Source: Leucobacter ruminantium (GTDB lineage: Bacteria; Actinomycetota; Actinomycetes; Actinomycetales; Microbacteriaceae). Taken from it: DNA of 64,000 nt. The notes beneath the pieces are model-generated. The model had not been told where the DNA came from, ran no database searches, and saw only the letters and a program-made list of their open reading frames with translations. This document shows, piece after piece, positions 24,836-34,800 of this stretch (the first letter of the stretch is position 1; each line of letters begins with the position of its first letter). The position numbers and the translations under genes were made by a program. The stretch is from positions 124,001 through 188,000 of the forward strand of contig NZ_JAGDYL010000005.1 in assembly GCF_017565705.1 (NCBI RefSeq), read 5' to 3'.

Positions 24836-24881
24836 AGTAGGGCGGGTGCGCCGACGAGACGGTCGGCGCACCCGCCCTACT
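24836..24881. terminator. Long perfect terminator stem
   Basis: Perfect 20-bp arms starting AGTAGGGCGGGTGCGC, with a 6-base loop (24856-24861), followed by ATTTG. It ends the block of small rightward genes and is the longest perfect short-loop hairpin I noticed in the window. Confidence 0.8.
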
Positions 24882-24897
24882 ATTTGCGTCGCCCAAT

Positions 24898-25004
24898 GCG
24901 CCAACGAAGTGCGCCACCATAACGCGCCAGCGCCGCGCCATTGCGCCACGCGCACCCGCCCACACGACTAGGCATTGCGCCATCTCGAGCACCACGCCGC
25001 GCCA
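24898..25004. repeat. Cluster of seven GCGCCA hexamers
   Basis: GCGCCA occurs at 24898, 24911, 24924, 24935, 24943, 24977 and 24999, in the same orientation. The first three are exactly 13 bases apart. The array lies in the 393-bp gap between the small accessory genes and the tyrosine recombinase and may be a protein-binding array (iteron-like or integrase arm sites). The rest of the gap (to 25213) has no gene. High GC makes some chance occurrence likely. Confidence 0.5.
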
Positions 25005-25213
25005 CCGCGCTCCGACCGGCTCACCCACTGACCACACCTCTTGCAGTTGAGGCTAAAGCGGGATTTATCGCAACAGAAGTCACATCGCAGGCCGGGGCTG
25101 ACTACGACGTTCTCCGCGGAACCGCTCGGGATCCTTGCGATGCTTGAGTCCCGTCGACTAGGTTACTTTAAAAGTCACATCGTGAGTTTTTCAGTAACGA
25201 GTGGAGGTGGCGC

Positions 25214-26332
25214 ATGGTCGGAGAGTTCCCTGGTTCTGCGCGGCTGATGCTCGTGCCCGGCGTGGTGCATCTGAACGAACGCGCGGCCGTGTTCGAGGCG
25301 ATGGTCGCTGGCTGGACGCGCCAACAACTGTCGCGGCAGCTAGGCTCGTCGACGTTGCAGGATCGCGAGCGGCTCATCCGCCGCTTTCAGGACTTCACCG
25401 AGCGGTACCCGTGGGAGTGGACGCCGGCCGATGTGGAGGACTTCACGGTATCGCTGACGTATGGCGCGGATCGACTCGCGGTCTCCACGATCCGCGGCTA
25501 CCACCTGACGTTGCGGCTGTTTTGCGATTACGTCACCGATGCACGCTATGAATGGCCGATGCAATGCCAGGATCGCTTCGGCACGTTCCCCGTGCAGGTG
25601 TGCAATGAGTGGAACACGGTCGCGCACCTGAACGAGTACGAGGGGAAGCCGCAGCGACGCCCGCTGACCTACCGGGAGCTGCAGGACCTGTTCGACTGGC
25701 TCGATGCACGCATCGAGCAGATCGTGCGCCTCGGGCGGAAGGGCTCGCTTGCTGCGTGGCGCGACGCGACGATGATCAAGACGACCTATGGGTTCGGGCT
25801 GCGCCGCAACGAGCTCGTGCGCCTCGACCTGCCGGATCTGCGACCAAACCCGCACATACGAGGCTGGGGCACCTACGGGTCGATCCATGTGCGGTTCGGA
25901 AAGGCGATGAAGGGCTCGCTACCCAGGCGCCGCACCGTCCTCGCCGTACCCGAGCTCGACTGGGCCGTTGAAGGGCTGCGGCAATGGGTCGAAGAAGGCC
26001 TGCCGCTCTTCGAGGCGGGCGACCATCCCGCGCTGTGGTTGACGGAGCGACGCAGCCGGGTCAGCGTCCGCCACGTCGATGAGCTCTTCGCCGACGCCCG
26101 GACCGAGATCGGTCTCGAGGAGCATCTGACCCTGCATTGCCTGCGGCACTCGTACGTGACGCATCTGATCGAGTTCGGTTACCCGGAACGATTTGTCACC
26201 GAGCAGGTCGGGCACCGGTGGGGATCGACAACCGCGATCTACACCTCGGTGTCCAACGACTTCAAGAACAAGACCCTGCAGGCCGCGCTGGCCCGGTTCT
26301 ACCGAACCGACGAGGAGGCGAGCCCATCATGA
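25214..26332 (+). CDS. Tyrosine recombinase / integrase
   Basis: A 372-residue site-specific recombinase. The N-terminal SAM-like core-binding domain covers about residues 20-125 and the catalytic domain 150-355. Catalytic residues visible are R197 (GLRRNEL), Lys in GKAMKG (230 or 233), H308-x-x-R311 (LHCLRH), H334 (GHRWGS) and the nucleophile Y343 (AIYT). All key residues are present, so it should be active. The start ATG 25214 has GGAGGTGG. It overlaps the next gene by four bases, forming a recombinase - Xre - zinc-ribbon trio. It may serve as integrase for a small mobile unit rather than for the whole conjugative element. Confidence 0.88.
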   Translation: MVGEFPGSARLMLVPGVVHLNERAAVFEAMVAGWTRQQLSRQLGSSTLQDRERLIRRFQDFTERYPWEWTPADVEDFTVSLTYGADRLAVSTIRGYHLTLRLFCDYVTDARYEWPMQCQDRFGTFPVQVCNEWNTVAHLNEYEGKPQRRPLTYRELQDLFDWLDARIEQIVRLGRKGSLAAWRDATMIKTTYGFGLRRNELVRLDLPDLRPNPHIRGWGTYGSIHVRFGKAMKGSLPRRRTVLAVPELDWAVEGLRQWVEEGLPLFEAGDHPALWLTERRSRVSVRHVDELFADARTEIGLEEHLTLHCLRHSYVTHLIEFGYPERFVTEQVGHRWGSTTAIYTSVSNDFKNKTLQAALARFYRTDEEASPS

Positions 26333-26667
26333 GGACGATCCAGATGCAGTGGAACCTGCGGCAGGTCATGGCCGACCGGGGCATGTTCCAGACCAGCGAG
26401 CTGCTGCCGCTGCTGGAAGAACGCGGCATCCACCTGACCCGCGAGCACGTCTACCGGCTCGTGACCAAGACCCCGCAACGGCTGAACACCGAGGTCCTCG
26501 TCGCCCTCTGCGACGCACTGGCCTGCACCCCGAACGACCTCATCGAGCCAGTCGTCACCGAGCAGCGGGCCACCCGCACTGGCACGCGTAACGAGGGCGG
26601 TCCGAAGATCGGGTCAATCCGGCCAGTGCGGGCGGTGATCCGCAGACCAGACGGCGTCGACGAGTGA
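26329..26667 (+). CDS. Xre-family HTH regulator of the trio
   Basis: A 112-residue protein with a Cro/CI-type helix-turn-helix over residues about 8-75 (LRQVMADRGMFQTSELLPLL, then LNTEVLVALCDALACTPNDL), of the short YozG-like type. A basic tail follows. It overlaps both the recombinase gene and the zinc-ribbon gene by four bases. It probably regulates or assists the recombination machinery. A diverged relative is encoded alone at 31391. Confidence 0.8.
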   Translation: MRTIQMQWNLRQVMADRGMFQTSELLPLLEERGIHLTREHVYRLVTKTPQRLNTEVLVALCDALACTPNDLIEPVVTEQRATRTGTRNEGGPKIGSIRPVRAVIRRPDGVDE

Positions 26668-28112
26668 ACGCTCATCGAGTACCCGTCTGCTCTCGATGCC
26701 GCCAGCGTGCGGGATCGTTCGATCTGCCCGGAGGAGCGATCTGCCTACTCTGTTGCCGCTACCTCGCCTACCACCCCGAACGCTGCCCGGCCTGCTTGCA
26801 GTTACGACCGCTTACCTACCCCTCGCCGGCAGTGCCCAACGAGATGATCTGCGCGGACTGCGCCGATCGGCCACCGGTGTTCGTCTGCGAGACCTGCGGC
26901 CGCCACGACCACCCCTACAAGAGTCGCCAGTGCGCCAGATGCGTGCTTACTGAACGACTCAGCGCGCTGCTGCGCGACCCGAGCACCGGCGAGATCCGCG
27001 CACAGTTGCAGCCATTATTCGACGAGCTCGTCGGATCTGACCGGCCCCAGAACGCCATCACCTGGCTCCAGCGCCCACCCGGACACGGCCCGGCACTGCT
27101 GCGGCAGATGGCGACAGGCGAGGTCGCGATCTCGCACGGGACCTTCGCCAGGCTCCCGATGACCCGTGGCCGCAACTACCTGCGTGACCTGTTGGTCGCG
27201 CTCGAGGTGCTCGAGCCCTACGAGCCACTCATCGAACGGATCGAACCGTGGCTCCAGCAGCGCCGCGTCGGCCTCAACGACGTGCACCGCCAGACGATCG
27301 AGCAGTTCGCCCGCTGGGTGGTCTTACGTCGGCTCCGCACCGCCGCCGAACACGGAACGCTGACCAAAGCCATGGCCGAGGGCGCCCGGCAGCGGCTCAA
27401 CCGTGCGATCGACCTGCTGGCATGGCTCGAACACGAACACACCACGATCCTCGAACTCACGCAGCCACGCCTCGAGCTCTACCTCGCCGACCAGCCGCCG
27501 TCGGTGCTGCATGCGTTCATCACCTGGCTGAACCGCACTGGTATCAACGACCGCATCCTCGTGAAGAACCCGAGCCCCACGACCGCGAACGTCACCATGG
27601 GTGACGCCGATCGCTGGCGCCACGTCGGCGCCCTCCTGCACGACGACTCGGTCCTGCTCTACACCCGCATCATCGGCCTCTTCATGCTGATATTTGCCCA
27701 GCCGCTCACCCGAGCCTGCAGTCTCCGCACCGATCAGATCCGCGCCACCGACCCCGGGCCGGTGTTCGTCACCTTCCACAACACCGCGGTCGAGATGCCC
27801 GAACCGCTTGGGGAGCTCATCCGGCAGCAGCTCACCCGGCGCGGAAAAGCTTCGTACGCTTCTCGAGATAACGGGTGGCTCTTCCCGGGCGGCATCCCTG
27901 GCCGACCCATGGCAACCGAGAATGTGCGCGGGCACCTCGTCGCGCTTGGCATCGCACCGCACCAGGCCCGACACGCGGCGCTCTTCGCACTCTCGGCGGA
28001 GGTGCCGCACATGATCCTCGCCCAGACGCTCGGCATCTCCTTGAGCGCGGCACGTACCTGGGCCGCCCTCGCCTCCCGGGACTGGGGCGCATACATCGCC
28101 GCACGAACCTGA
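26664..28112 (+). CDS. Zinc-ribbon protein with degenerate tyrosine-recombinase-like C-terminus
   Basis: A 482-residue protein. Six CxxC pairs lie in the first 93 residues (C9/12, 27/30, 41/44, 63/66, 75/78, 90/93), enough for three zinc ribbons. The middle is helical. The C-terminal 170 residues resemble a recombinase catalytic fold (QPLTRACSLRTDQI, then PHQARHAALFALSAEVPHM and LGISLSAARTWAALA). The usual Arg, His-x-x-Arg and Tyr set is incomplete, and the Tyr position reads as Trp. It is probably a DNA-binding partner of the active recombinase. Such trios are seen in Actinobacteria without a described mechanism. Confidence 0.65.
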   Translation: MNAHRVPVCSRCRQRAGSFDLPGGAICLLCCRYLAYHPERCPACLQLRPLTYPSPAVPNEMICADCADRPPVFVCETCGRHDHPYKSRQCARCVLTERLSALLRDPSTGEIRAQLQPLFDELVGSDRPQNAITWLQRPPGHGPALLRQMATGEVAISHGTFARLPMTRGRNYLRDLLVALEVLEPYEPLIERIEPWLQQRRVGLNDVHRQTIEQFARWVVLRRLRTAAEHGTLTKAMAEGARQRLNRAIDLLAWLEHEHTTILELTQPRLELYLADQPPSVLHAFITWLNRTGINDRILVKNPSPTTANVTMGDADRWRHVGALLHDDSVLLYTRIIGLFMLIFAQPLTRACSLRTDQIRATDPGPVFVTFHNTAVEMPEPLGELIRQQLTRRGKASYASRDNGWLFPGGIPGRPMATENVRGHLVALGIAPHQARHAALFALSAEVPHMILAQTLGISLSAARTWAALASRDWGAYIAART

Positions 28113-28185
28113 CGCGAGACTCCAGTGGAGCAGACGACTGGTTCAACAACCCAGCACCCGGCGAGTGCGCCGCGCCACTCGCGGA

Positions 28186-28590
28186 TCAGGTCAGTTCAGC
28201 GACGAGGGTGCGGACGCGGTTCTCGATGTCGTCGCGAATGGTCCGCACTGTATCGGTTCCTTGGCCTGCGGGGTCGTCGAGCGGCCAGTCTTCGTAGCGT
28301 TTGCCGGGGAAGATCGGGCAGGTGTCTCCGCAGCCCATCGTGATGACCACGTCCGCGGCGCGTACGGCGTCGGTGGTGAGCAGCTTGGGCTGTTCGGCGG
28401 TGATGTCGATACCCACTTCGGCCATCGCTTCGACCACGGCCGGGGTGAGCCGGTCGGCGGGCTCGGAGCCGGCGGAGCGGACCTCGACCCGGCCCTCCGC
28501 CATGCGGGTGAGGTAGGCGGCGGCCATCTGGGAGCGTCCGGCGTTGTGGACGCAGACGAACAACACCATCGGGAGCTGCGGGGTGGTCAT
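28186..28590 (-). CDS. arsC: Arsenate reductase, low-molecular-weight phosphatase type
   Basis: A 134-residue enzyme that reduces arsenate to arsenite so that it can be exported. The Cx5R loop C13-VHNAGR19-S is near the N-terminus. A late Asp region (EDWPLDDPAG, about 102-111) supplies the general acid. The fold is that of the thioredoxin-coupled or mycothiol-coupled Cx5R family rather than the glutaredoxin type. The start overlaps the stop of acr3 by four bases, so it is the last gene of the arsM-acr3-arsC operon. The long upstream reading frame is antisense noise. Confidence 0.92.
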   Translation of the reverse strand: MTTPQLPMVLFVCVHNAGRSQMAAAYLTRMAEGRVEVRSAGSEPADRLTPAVVEAMAEVGIDITAEQPKLLTTDAVRAADVVITMGCGDTCPIFPGKRYEDWPLDDPAGQGTDTVRTIRDDIENRVRTLVAELT

Positions 28591-29705
28591 GATGCCTCGG
28601 TTTCTGTCTGGTAGGGGTCGGTGTGGAACCAGCGGCGTGCGGTCCAGAGAGAGACGTAGACGAGACCGACGAGGACGGGCACCTCGATCAGCGGGCCGAC
28701 GACCCCGGCCAGGGCCTGCCCGCTGGTGGCGCCGAACGTGCCGATGGCGACGGCGATGGCGAGCTCGAAGTTGTTGCCCGCCGCGGTGAACGCCAGCGTG
28801 GTCGAGCGGGCGTAGCCGAGGCCGAGGCTCTTGCCGAGGAGGAGCCCGGCGAACCACATGAGCGCGAAATAGACCAGCAGGGGCAGGGCGATGCGGGCGA
28901 CGTCGAGCGGTTGGTTGGTGATCTGCTCGCCTTGGAGGGCGAACAGCAGCACGATCGTGAACAGCAGCCCGTATAGCGCCCACGGGCCGATCCTCGGCAC
29001 GAAGCGCTCTTCGTACCATTCGCGGCCGCGGCGTTTCTCACCGATCCAGCGGGTCGCGAACCCGGCGATCAGGGGTACGCCGAGGAAGACAAGGACATTG
29101 AGCGCGATCTGCCCGACCGACACGTCCAGGCCCTGGGTGTTCAGGCCGAGCCAGCCGGGGAGGATGGTGAGGTAGAACCAGCCCAGGAGCGAGAACGCGA
29201 TGACCTGGAAGATCGAGTTGATCGCCACCAGCACCGCGGTCGCTTCCCGGTCGCCGCAGGCGAGGTCGTTCCAGATCACGACCATCGCGATGCAGCGTGC
29301 GAGGCCGACGATTATCAGCCCGGTGCGGTACTCGGGCAGGTCTGGCAGGAAGAGCCAGGCGAGGGCGAACATCACCGCAGGGCCGAGGAACCAGTTCAGC
29401 AGCAGGGAGGAGATGAGGAGGCGTGTGTCGCCGGTGACGGCGGCGATCTTGTCGTAGCGGACTTTCGCGAGCACCGGGTACATCATCACTAGCAGGCCCA
29501 GACCGATCGGCACCGAGATGCCCGCGACCTCCATCCGGGTGAGCACGTCGGCGAGGACGGGCACGAACCGGCCGAGGAGAAGGCCGGCGATCATCGTCAG
29601 CCCGATCCAGGCGGGCAGCCACTTGTCCAACGTCGACAACCGCCCTCGGCCGGCGGGCGCTGGCGTAGCGGTCGTGCTCGTGGTGGTGTTCTCGGGTGCG
29701 GGCAT
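28587..29705 (-). CDS. acr3: ACR3-type arsenite efflux permease
   Basis: A 372-residue membrane protein with ten hydrophobic segments that exports arsenite. The conserved Cys of helix 4 is in VGLARCIAMVVIWNDLACGD, and the helix-9 region reads AFTAAGNNFELAIAVAIGTFG, both signatures of ACR3. A short Thr/Ala-rich N-terminus precedes helix 1. I chose ATG 29705 over 29726 because GAGGAG lies about 13 bases ahead of it; both are possible. It lies 40 bases after arsM and overlaps arsC. Confidence 0.93.
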   Translation of the reverse strand: MPAPENTTTSTTATPAPAGRGRLSTLDKWLPAWIGLTMIAGLLLGRFVPVLADVLTRMEVAGISVPIGLGLLVMMYPVLAKVRYDKIAAVTGDTRLLISSLLLNWFLGPAVMFALAWLFLPDLPEYRTGLIIVGLARCIAMVVIWNDLACGDREATAVLVAINSIFQVIAFSLLGWFYLTILPGWLGLNTQGLDVSVGQIALNVLVFLGVPLIAGFATRWIGEKRRGREWYEERFVPRIGPWALYGLLFTIVLLFALQGEQITNQPLDVARIALPLLVYFALMWFAGLLLGKSLGLGYARSTTLAFTAAGNNFELAIAVAIGTFGATSGQALAGVVGPLIEVPVLVGLVYVSLWTARRWFHTDPYQTETEAS

Positions 29706-29744
29706 GCTCGGTCGTGCTCTCCTCATCGACTCGCGATTGCGGGG

Positions 29745-30563
29745 TTAGGCGGTGGGCTTGGTGGCGCGGATGATCGCGGCGTGCATCCCGTCAGCGGCCT
29801 CGTGGGTGAACTCCACGCTCGCATCCGTGAACCCCGCCGCGGCCAGCCCGTCCAGGTACTCGGATCGTGAGAGGGCACCGGCGATGCAGCCGACGTAGGA
29901 GCCGCGCTCGGCCCGCTGATCCGGGGTGAGTCGATCTTCGGCGACGACATCGGAGATCCCGATCCGCCCGCCGGGGGTGAGGACGCGGAACATCTCGGCG
30001 AGCACGGCCGGCTTGTCGGTGGAGAGGTTGATCACGCAGTTGGAGATCACCACATCCACCGCCCCATCCGACAGGGGCACGTCCTCGATGGTGCCCTTGA
30101 GGAACTCCACGTTCGTCGCTTCGGTCTGGGCCTTGTTTGCCTCCGCGAGTTCTAGCATCTCGTCGGTCATGTCGACCCCGTAGGCGAACCCGGTCGGCCC
30201 GACCCGCTTCGCGGACAGGAGGACGTCGATGCCGCCACCGGAGCCGAGATCGAGCACCCGCTCACCCTCGTGCAGCTCAGCCACCGCGGTCGGGTTCCCG
30301 CAGCCGAGACTCGCCTCGACCGCTTCCAACGGCAGGCCCGCGGCAGTCGCCTCGTCGTACAGGCCCGCCCCGAAAGCGCGTTCGGTGGGAGCACAGCACG
30401 ACCCGGCGTCGGTCTCCTCAGCAGCAGGCGCGCTGGCACAGCACGAGCCAGCGGGGGTTTCCTCGGTCAGGAGGTCGGCGTTGCGTGTGCCCGTGGCGAC
30501 GGCGGTCGCGGCTTGGGCGTAGCGGTCGCGGACCTGCTCGCGCAGCTCGGTGTTCTGGCTCAT
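29745..30563 (-). CDS. arsM: Arsenite S-adenosylmethionine methyltransferase
   Basis: A 272-residue enzyme that methylates arsenite to volatile or less reactive species. SAM motif I LDLGSGGGID is at 104-113. Cys residues at 88 (SLGCGNP), 176 (SNCVINL) and 226 (VGCIAGA) match the arsenic-binding positions, and two CC pairs (41-42, 56-57) sit in a flexible N-terminus. ATG 30563 has GAGGAG. It is the first gene of the operon, divergent from arsR across a 91-bp control region. Confidence 0.93.
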   Translation of the reverse strand: MSQNTELREQVRDRYAQAATAVATGTRNADLLTEETPAGSCCASAPAAEETDAGSCCAPTERAFGAGLYDEATAAGLPLEAVEASLGCGNPTAVAELHEGERVLDLGSGGGIDVLLSAKRVGPTGFAYGVDMTDEMLELAEANKAQTEATNVEFLKGTIEDVPLSDGAVDVVISNCVINLSTDKPAVLAEMFRVLTPGGRIGISDVVAEDRLTPDQRAERGSYVGCIAGALSRSEYLDGLAAAGFTDASVEFTHEAADGMHAAIIRATKPTA

Positions 30564-30595
30564 CGTGTGCTCCTCAGTTCATCGGCTGTCCGACT

Positions 30596-30640
30596 ACATA
30601 TTGATATTCTTCGATGTATCGACAGTTGTCAATACGTGGC
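30596..30640. promoter_or_regulatory. Divergent ars promoter and ArsR operator
   Basis: The arsM-arsR gap contains the palindrome TCGAT-GT-ATCGA (30611-30622) inside a larger dyad with ATTGA (30600-30604) and TCAAT (30629-30633). The stretch is AT-rich for this DNA. It would let ArsR repress both directions until arsenite binds. Confidence 0.7.
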
Positions 30641-30654
30641 GTAGGATCAGAGCC

Positions 30655-31038
30655 ATGACGACTTCACTGCCGCTGATCAACGCTGATGCGGGTGGGTGCT
30701 GTGCTCCAGTCACCGGCGGGGTACTCGCGGTTGAGGACGCGCAGCAGTTGGCGCGGATGTTCAAGGCCCTCGGTGATCCGACCCGCGTCCGGCTGCTGTC
30801 GATGATCGCGGCGCAATCCGGCGGGGAAGCCTGCGTGTGCGACCTGACCGAACCGGTCGGGCTCTCCCAGCCGACGGTCTCGCATCACATGAAGCAGCTC
30901 GTCGACGCCGGCCTGGTCACCCGCGAACAGCGCGGCAAATGGGCCTACTACGCCATCGTGCCCGACGTGCTCTCGATGCTCTCCGCAGCCCTCGACCCGC
31001 AGACCATACAAACAGGCGCCCCGACGTCATCCTGCTGA
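30655..31038 (+). CDS. arsR: ArsR-family arsenic-responsive repressor
   Basis: A 127-residue winged-helix repressor. The sensor Cys pair is in EACVCDL (C60, C62) at the start of helix 3, followed by the recognition region LSQPTVSHHMKQLVDAGLV. Two more Cys (15 and 16, GGCC) and the C-terminal Cys127 could add to the As(III) site. It is expressed divergently from arsM-acr3-arsC and probably represses both. Confidence 0.92.
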   Translation: MTTSLPLINADAGGCCAPVTGGVLAVEDAQQLARMFKALGDPTRVRLLSMIAAQSGGEACVCDLTEPVGLSQPTVSHHMKQLVDAGLVTREQRGKWAYYAIVPDVLSMLSAALDPQTIQTGAPTSSC

Positions 31039-31390
31039 GACGTCCTCAGCCGCGGGCGCCGATGTAGTCACTCCATGACGCTGCGCATGCGTCGAGGCGC
31101 GTCCGTTCGGGCTGGAACGAATCCCGCGGTGAATAGTGCATGATCGCCGCTAGACGATGACGAATCGCATCTGATGCGACTTGCGAGCGTGAAAGATCCG
31201 ACCGGGCGCACTGCTCTCGTGCACCGCAGCGCACCTCGCATCAGGTGCCCTCTCATGTACCCCAGCAACCGTGCTCATGATGGACGCGTCCTGCCACAGC
31301 ACCGCGCACGGCGTGAGCGAGCCGATATCATTGCAGCACGAAGCCGCGAGCTGGCGGGATCATGCCGATCGTCGCGGGACTGCGCAATGG
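31039..31390. other. 352-bp spacer
   Basis: No gene is supported. The open frame of the following Xre gene continues upstream through part of it, but without similarity to a recombinase. Nothing else is seen here. Confidence 0.4.
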
Positions 31391-31741
31391 ATGGAAGCCG
31401 TGAGGATGATTCAGCGCAGACGCGTCACCTACGGGTGGCATCTGCGAGAGCGCATGACGGAACACGGCATCACGACGGCGAGAGCACTCCTCCCGCTCCT
31501 CGCCGAACGAGGGGTACACCTCTCCGTAGCGCAGGTGCACCGCACTATCACCACACCGCCTGTGCGCTTGTCGCTTCGGCTACTTGCAGCCCTCTGCGAC
31601 ATCTTCGACGTCAAGCCTGACGATCTCATCGCGACGAGTGCAGAGGCTGTCGTCAGACCCGTTGCCCGCCAAGAAAAACTTGTTCCGGTGCCGGGCGAGG
31701 GAATGCGACGACCCATTCGGGCCAGAGTTCACCGCCCCTGA
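31391..31741 (+). CDS. Orphan Xre regulator, relative of the one at 26329
   Basis: A 116-residue HTH protein with the same layout as the trio regulator: ALLPLLAERGVHLSVAQVHR aligns with ELLPLLEERGIHLTREHVYR, and LRLLAALCDIFDVKPDDLI with LVALCDALACTPNDLI. A basic tail follows. Neither a recombinase nor a zinc-ribbon gene stands beside it, so it is probably a remnant of a second, mostly deleted trio, or a regulator recruited for the relaxase gene. The start is unsure: ATG 31391 or GTG 31400. Confidence 0.6.
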   Translation: MEAVRMIQRRRVTYGWHLRERMTEHGITTARALLPLLAERGVHLSVAQVHRTITTPPVRLSLRLLAALCDIFDVKPDDLIATSAEAVVRPVARQEKLVPVPGEGMRRPIRARVHRP

Positions 31742-31863
31742 ATGCGTGTTCAGCCAGAAACCTACCCGAGTGCCTCGACGCTGGACTTCCATAGGGGTTC
31801 TTCCCTGAGAGCGGAGATACTTGGCGGGGCAAGGACTGACGTCGACTGAAAGCGTGAGACCTC

Positions 31864-34800
31864 GTGTCAAGCAAACGGCACATGACTCGTATGACGATGT
31901 CGATGCGGGTGATGTCTGCGGGACAGGGGGTCGCGTACCTGCTGAACTCCGTCGTCGTCGGTGATGGTGATCGCGACTTCACCGAGCCCCTCACCCGCTA
32001 CTACTCGCAGGCCGGCACACCTCCTGGTGAATGGATGGGCTCAGGCCTTGCTGGTCTCGGTGACGGGTCGATCAATGATGGCGACGTCGTCACCGAGGAG
32101 CAACTGAAGCTGCTGGTCGGGCAGGCGTGCGATCCCATTACCGGGAAGCCACTCGGTCGGCCTTGGCCGAGGTACCGGAGCCTCGAAGAGCGCATCGAAC
32201 ATCGCGTGAACACACTGCCCAGCACGATGTCCACCGGGGAACGAGCCGAAGCAGCGAGCAATATCGTCGAGGAAGAGCGCACGAGAGACGCTCGGAGTCC
32301 GGTCGCGGCATTCGACCATACGTTCTCCGTACCAAAGTCTGTGTCGGCGCTCTGGGCGGTCGCCGACGGTGGGACGCAAGCCCAGATCGTCCGCGCGCAT
32401 CACGAGGCGATCCGTGAGGTCCTCGATCTCCTCGAGCGCGATGTCGCGATGACCCGCATCGGCGCGGACGCCGGTGCCGGGTCCGTAGCCCAGGTCGAGG
32501 TGATGGGCGTCGTCGCGGCCGCTTACGATCATTTCGACAGCCGCTCGTCAGACCCTCAGCTGCACACGCACGTGGTGATCGCGAACCGGGTGCAGGCGGT
32601 GCAGGACCAGAAGTGGCGCACCCTGGACGGGCGCCCGATCCATCACGCCGTCGTCGCTTTGTCGGAGCACTACAACGCCGTGCTCGCCGACCACCTGGTA
32701 CGCGACCTCGGGGTGCGATGGGAACGGCGCGAGCGCGGCGAGCGACGCAACCCCGCCTACGAGATCGTTGGAGTCGACGATGAACTCATCCAGGAGTTCT
32801 CCTCGCGATCGCATGACATCGAGCGGGAGACCGATCGTCTCATCGAGGACTACTGTGATCGCCACGGGCGCTCGCCCTCGCGGCGCACCATCATCCGGCT
32901 ACGCGCGGAAGCGACGCTGCGCACCAGGCCCGACAAAGAGAAGCACTCCCTGGCCGAGCTTACCGATCAATGGCGCACTCGGGCCTCACGGGTGCTCGGG
33001 ACGGACGCCCCGAAATGGGCGACGGCCTTGTTGCGGGACGGCGCCAACGGCGTGCCAGTGCTGCTCCGGGCCGATGAGGTCCCACTGGACGCCATCGACC
33101 AGGTCGCCCAGACCGTCGTCGAGATCGTCGGCGATAAACGGTCGACCTGGCGACGATGGAATCTCTACGCCGAGGCCGCACGACAGCTCATGGACATTCG
33201 CTTCGCCTCGATCGTGGACCGGGAAGCGGTCACCGGCCTGATCGTCGACGCCGCCGAGCGGGCCTCGCTGCAGCTTTCCCCGCCCGAGCTCACCCACAGT
33301 CCTGCCCAGTTCCAACGCCGCGACGGCACCTCAGTGTTCCGTCCGAAATACGGGAACCTGTTCTCATCGACCGCGGTCCTCGACGCGGAGGACCGGCTGC
33401 TCGCGCTCACCGGGATCCTCAACGCCCCGACAGTGAGCCTGCGCCATGCCGAACGAGCGGTGGCCCGGCCGACCTCCTCGGGCCACCACCTCACACCTGA
33501 CCAGGCGGACGCGGTCACCCGCGTCGCACTGTCGGGGCGGGTGCTAGATGTCGTCGTAGGGCCAGCGGGCACGGGGAAGACCACGACGATGGTGGCGCTC
33601 CGGCGCGCCTGGGAAGCCGAACACGGCCGCGGCTCCGTCGTCGCGCTCGCCCCCTCGTCAGCCGCAGCGGAAGTGCTCGCCGCGGAGTTGCGATCACGGG
33701 CGGAGAACACGGCGAAGTGGGTGTGGGAGCACGCGAACTGCCGATGGGACTTCGAACCGGGCCAGCTGGTCATCGTCGACGAGGCGAGCATGGTCGGCAC
33801 GCACACACTGGATCGCATCACCGCGCACGCGCATGCTGTCGGCGCGAAGGTCCTCGTGGTCGGCGATCCGGCGCAGATGGACGCCGTGGATGCCTCCGGA
33901 GCTTTCGGGCTGATCGCGAGGCACCTGGGGGCATCGGCGGCGCAGCTGATCGCGATCCACCGCTTCACCCACTCGTGGGAGCCCTTCGCCACCCTCGCGT
34001 TGCGCACCGGGCAGCTCTCCGCGATCCAGACCTACAAACAGCATCAGCGGATCATCCAGGGCGGCTACGAGTCGATGCTCGACGCGGCCTACGCCGCCTG
34101 GCTGCGCGACACCCTTGCTGGCCGCACCTCGCTCATGATCGCCGAGACCGAAGAAGCCGTCACCGCCCTCAACCAGCGAGCTCGCATGGACCGCATCACC
34201 GCAGGACTCGTGCGCGGAGACCGCGGCCTCGCTCTCCACGACGGAACCGAAGCCTCAGACGGTGACCTCGTCATCACCAGGAAGAACGACCGCCGCCTGC
34301 GCGCCGGTCTCTCCTGGGTCAAGAACGGCGACGTCTGGGAAGTGGTCACCGCCCACCGAGACGGGTCGCTCACCGTCAACCGCGCAGGAAGGCGCCGTGG
34401 CATGATCCGCCTCCCGGCCGCCTACGTCGAGGAGCATCTTGAGCTCGCCTACAGCCTCACCGCCCACCGCGCCCAAGGATCGACCGTGGACACCGCACAC
34501 GCGATCGTCCACTCGAACCAGATGACCCGAGAAGCCCTCTACGTGGCGATGACCCGTGGCCGTGACGAGAACCGCATGTACATCGCGACCGACCAGTTCT
34601 TCCTCGAGGAACACCAGCACCGGCCACCCGAGGAAGTCTCGATGGAGAAGATCCTTGCCGGAATCCTACGACATGCAGGCGCCGAAAAATCCGCGCACGA
34701 GACGATCGAGCTCGAGCAGGAGCGGTGGAGCACGATCGCTCAGGTCGCCGCCGAGTACGACACGATCGCCCAAGTGGCACAAGAAGCACGCTGGATCAGG

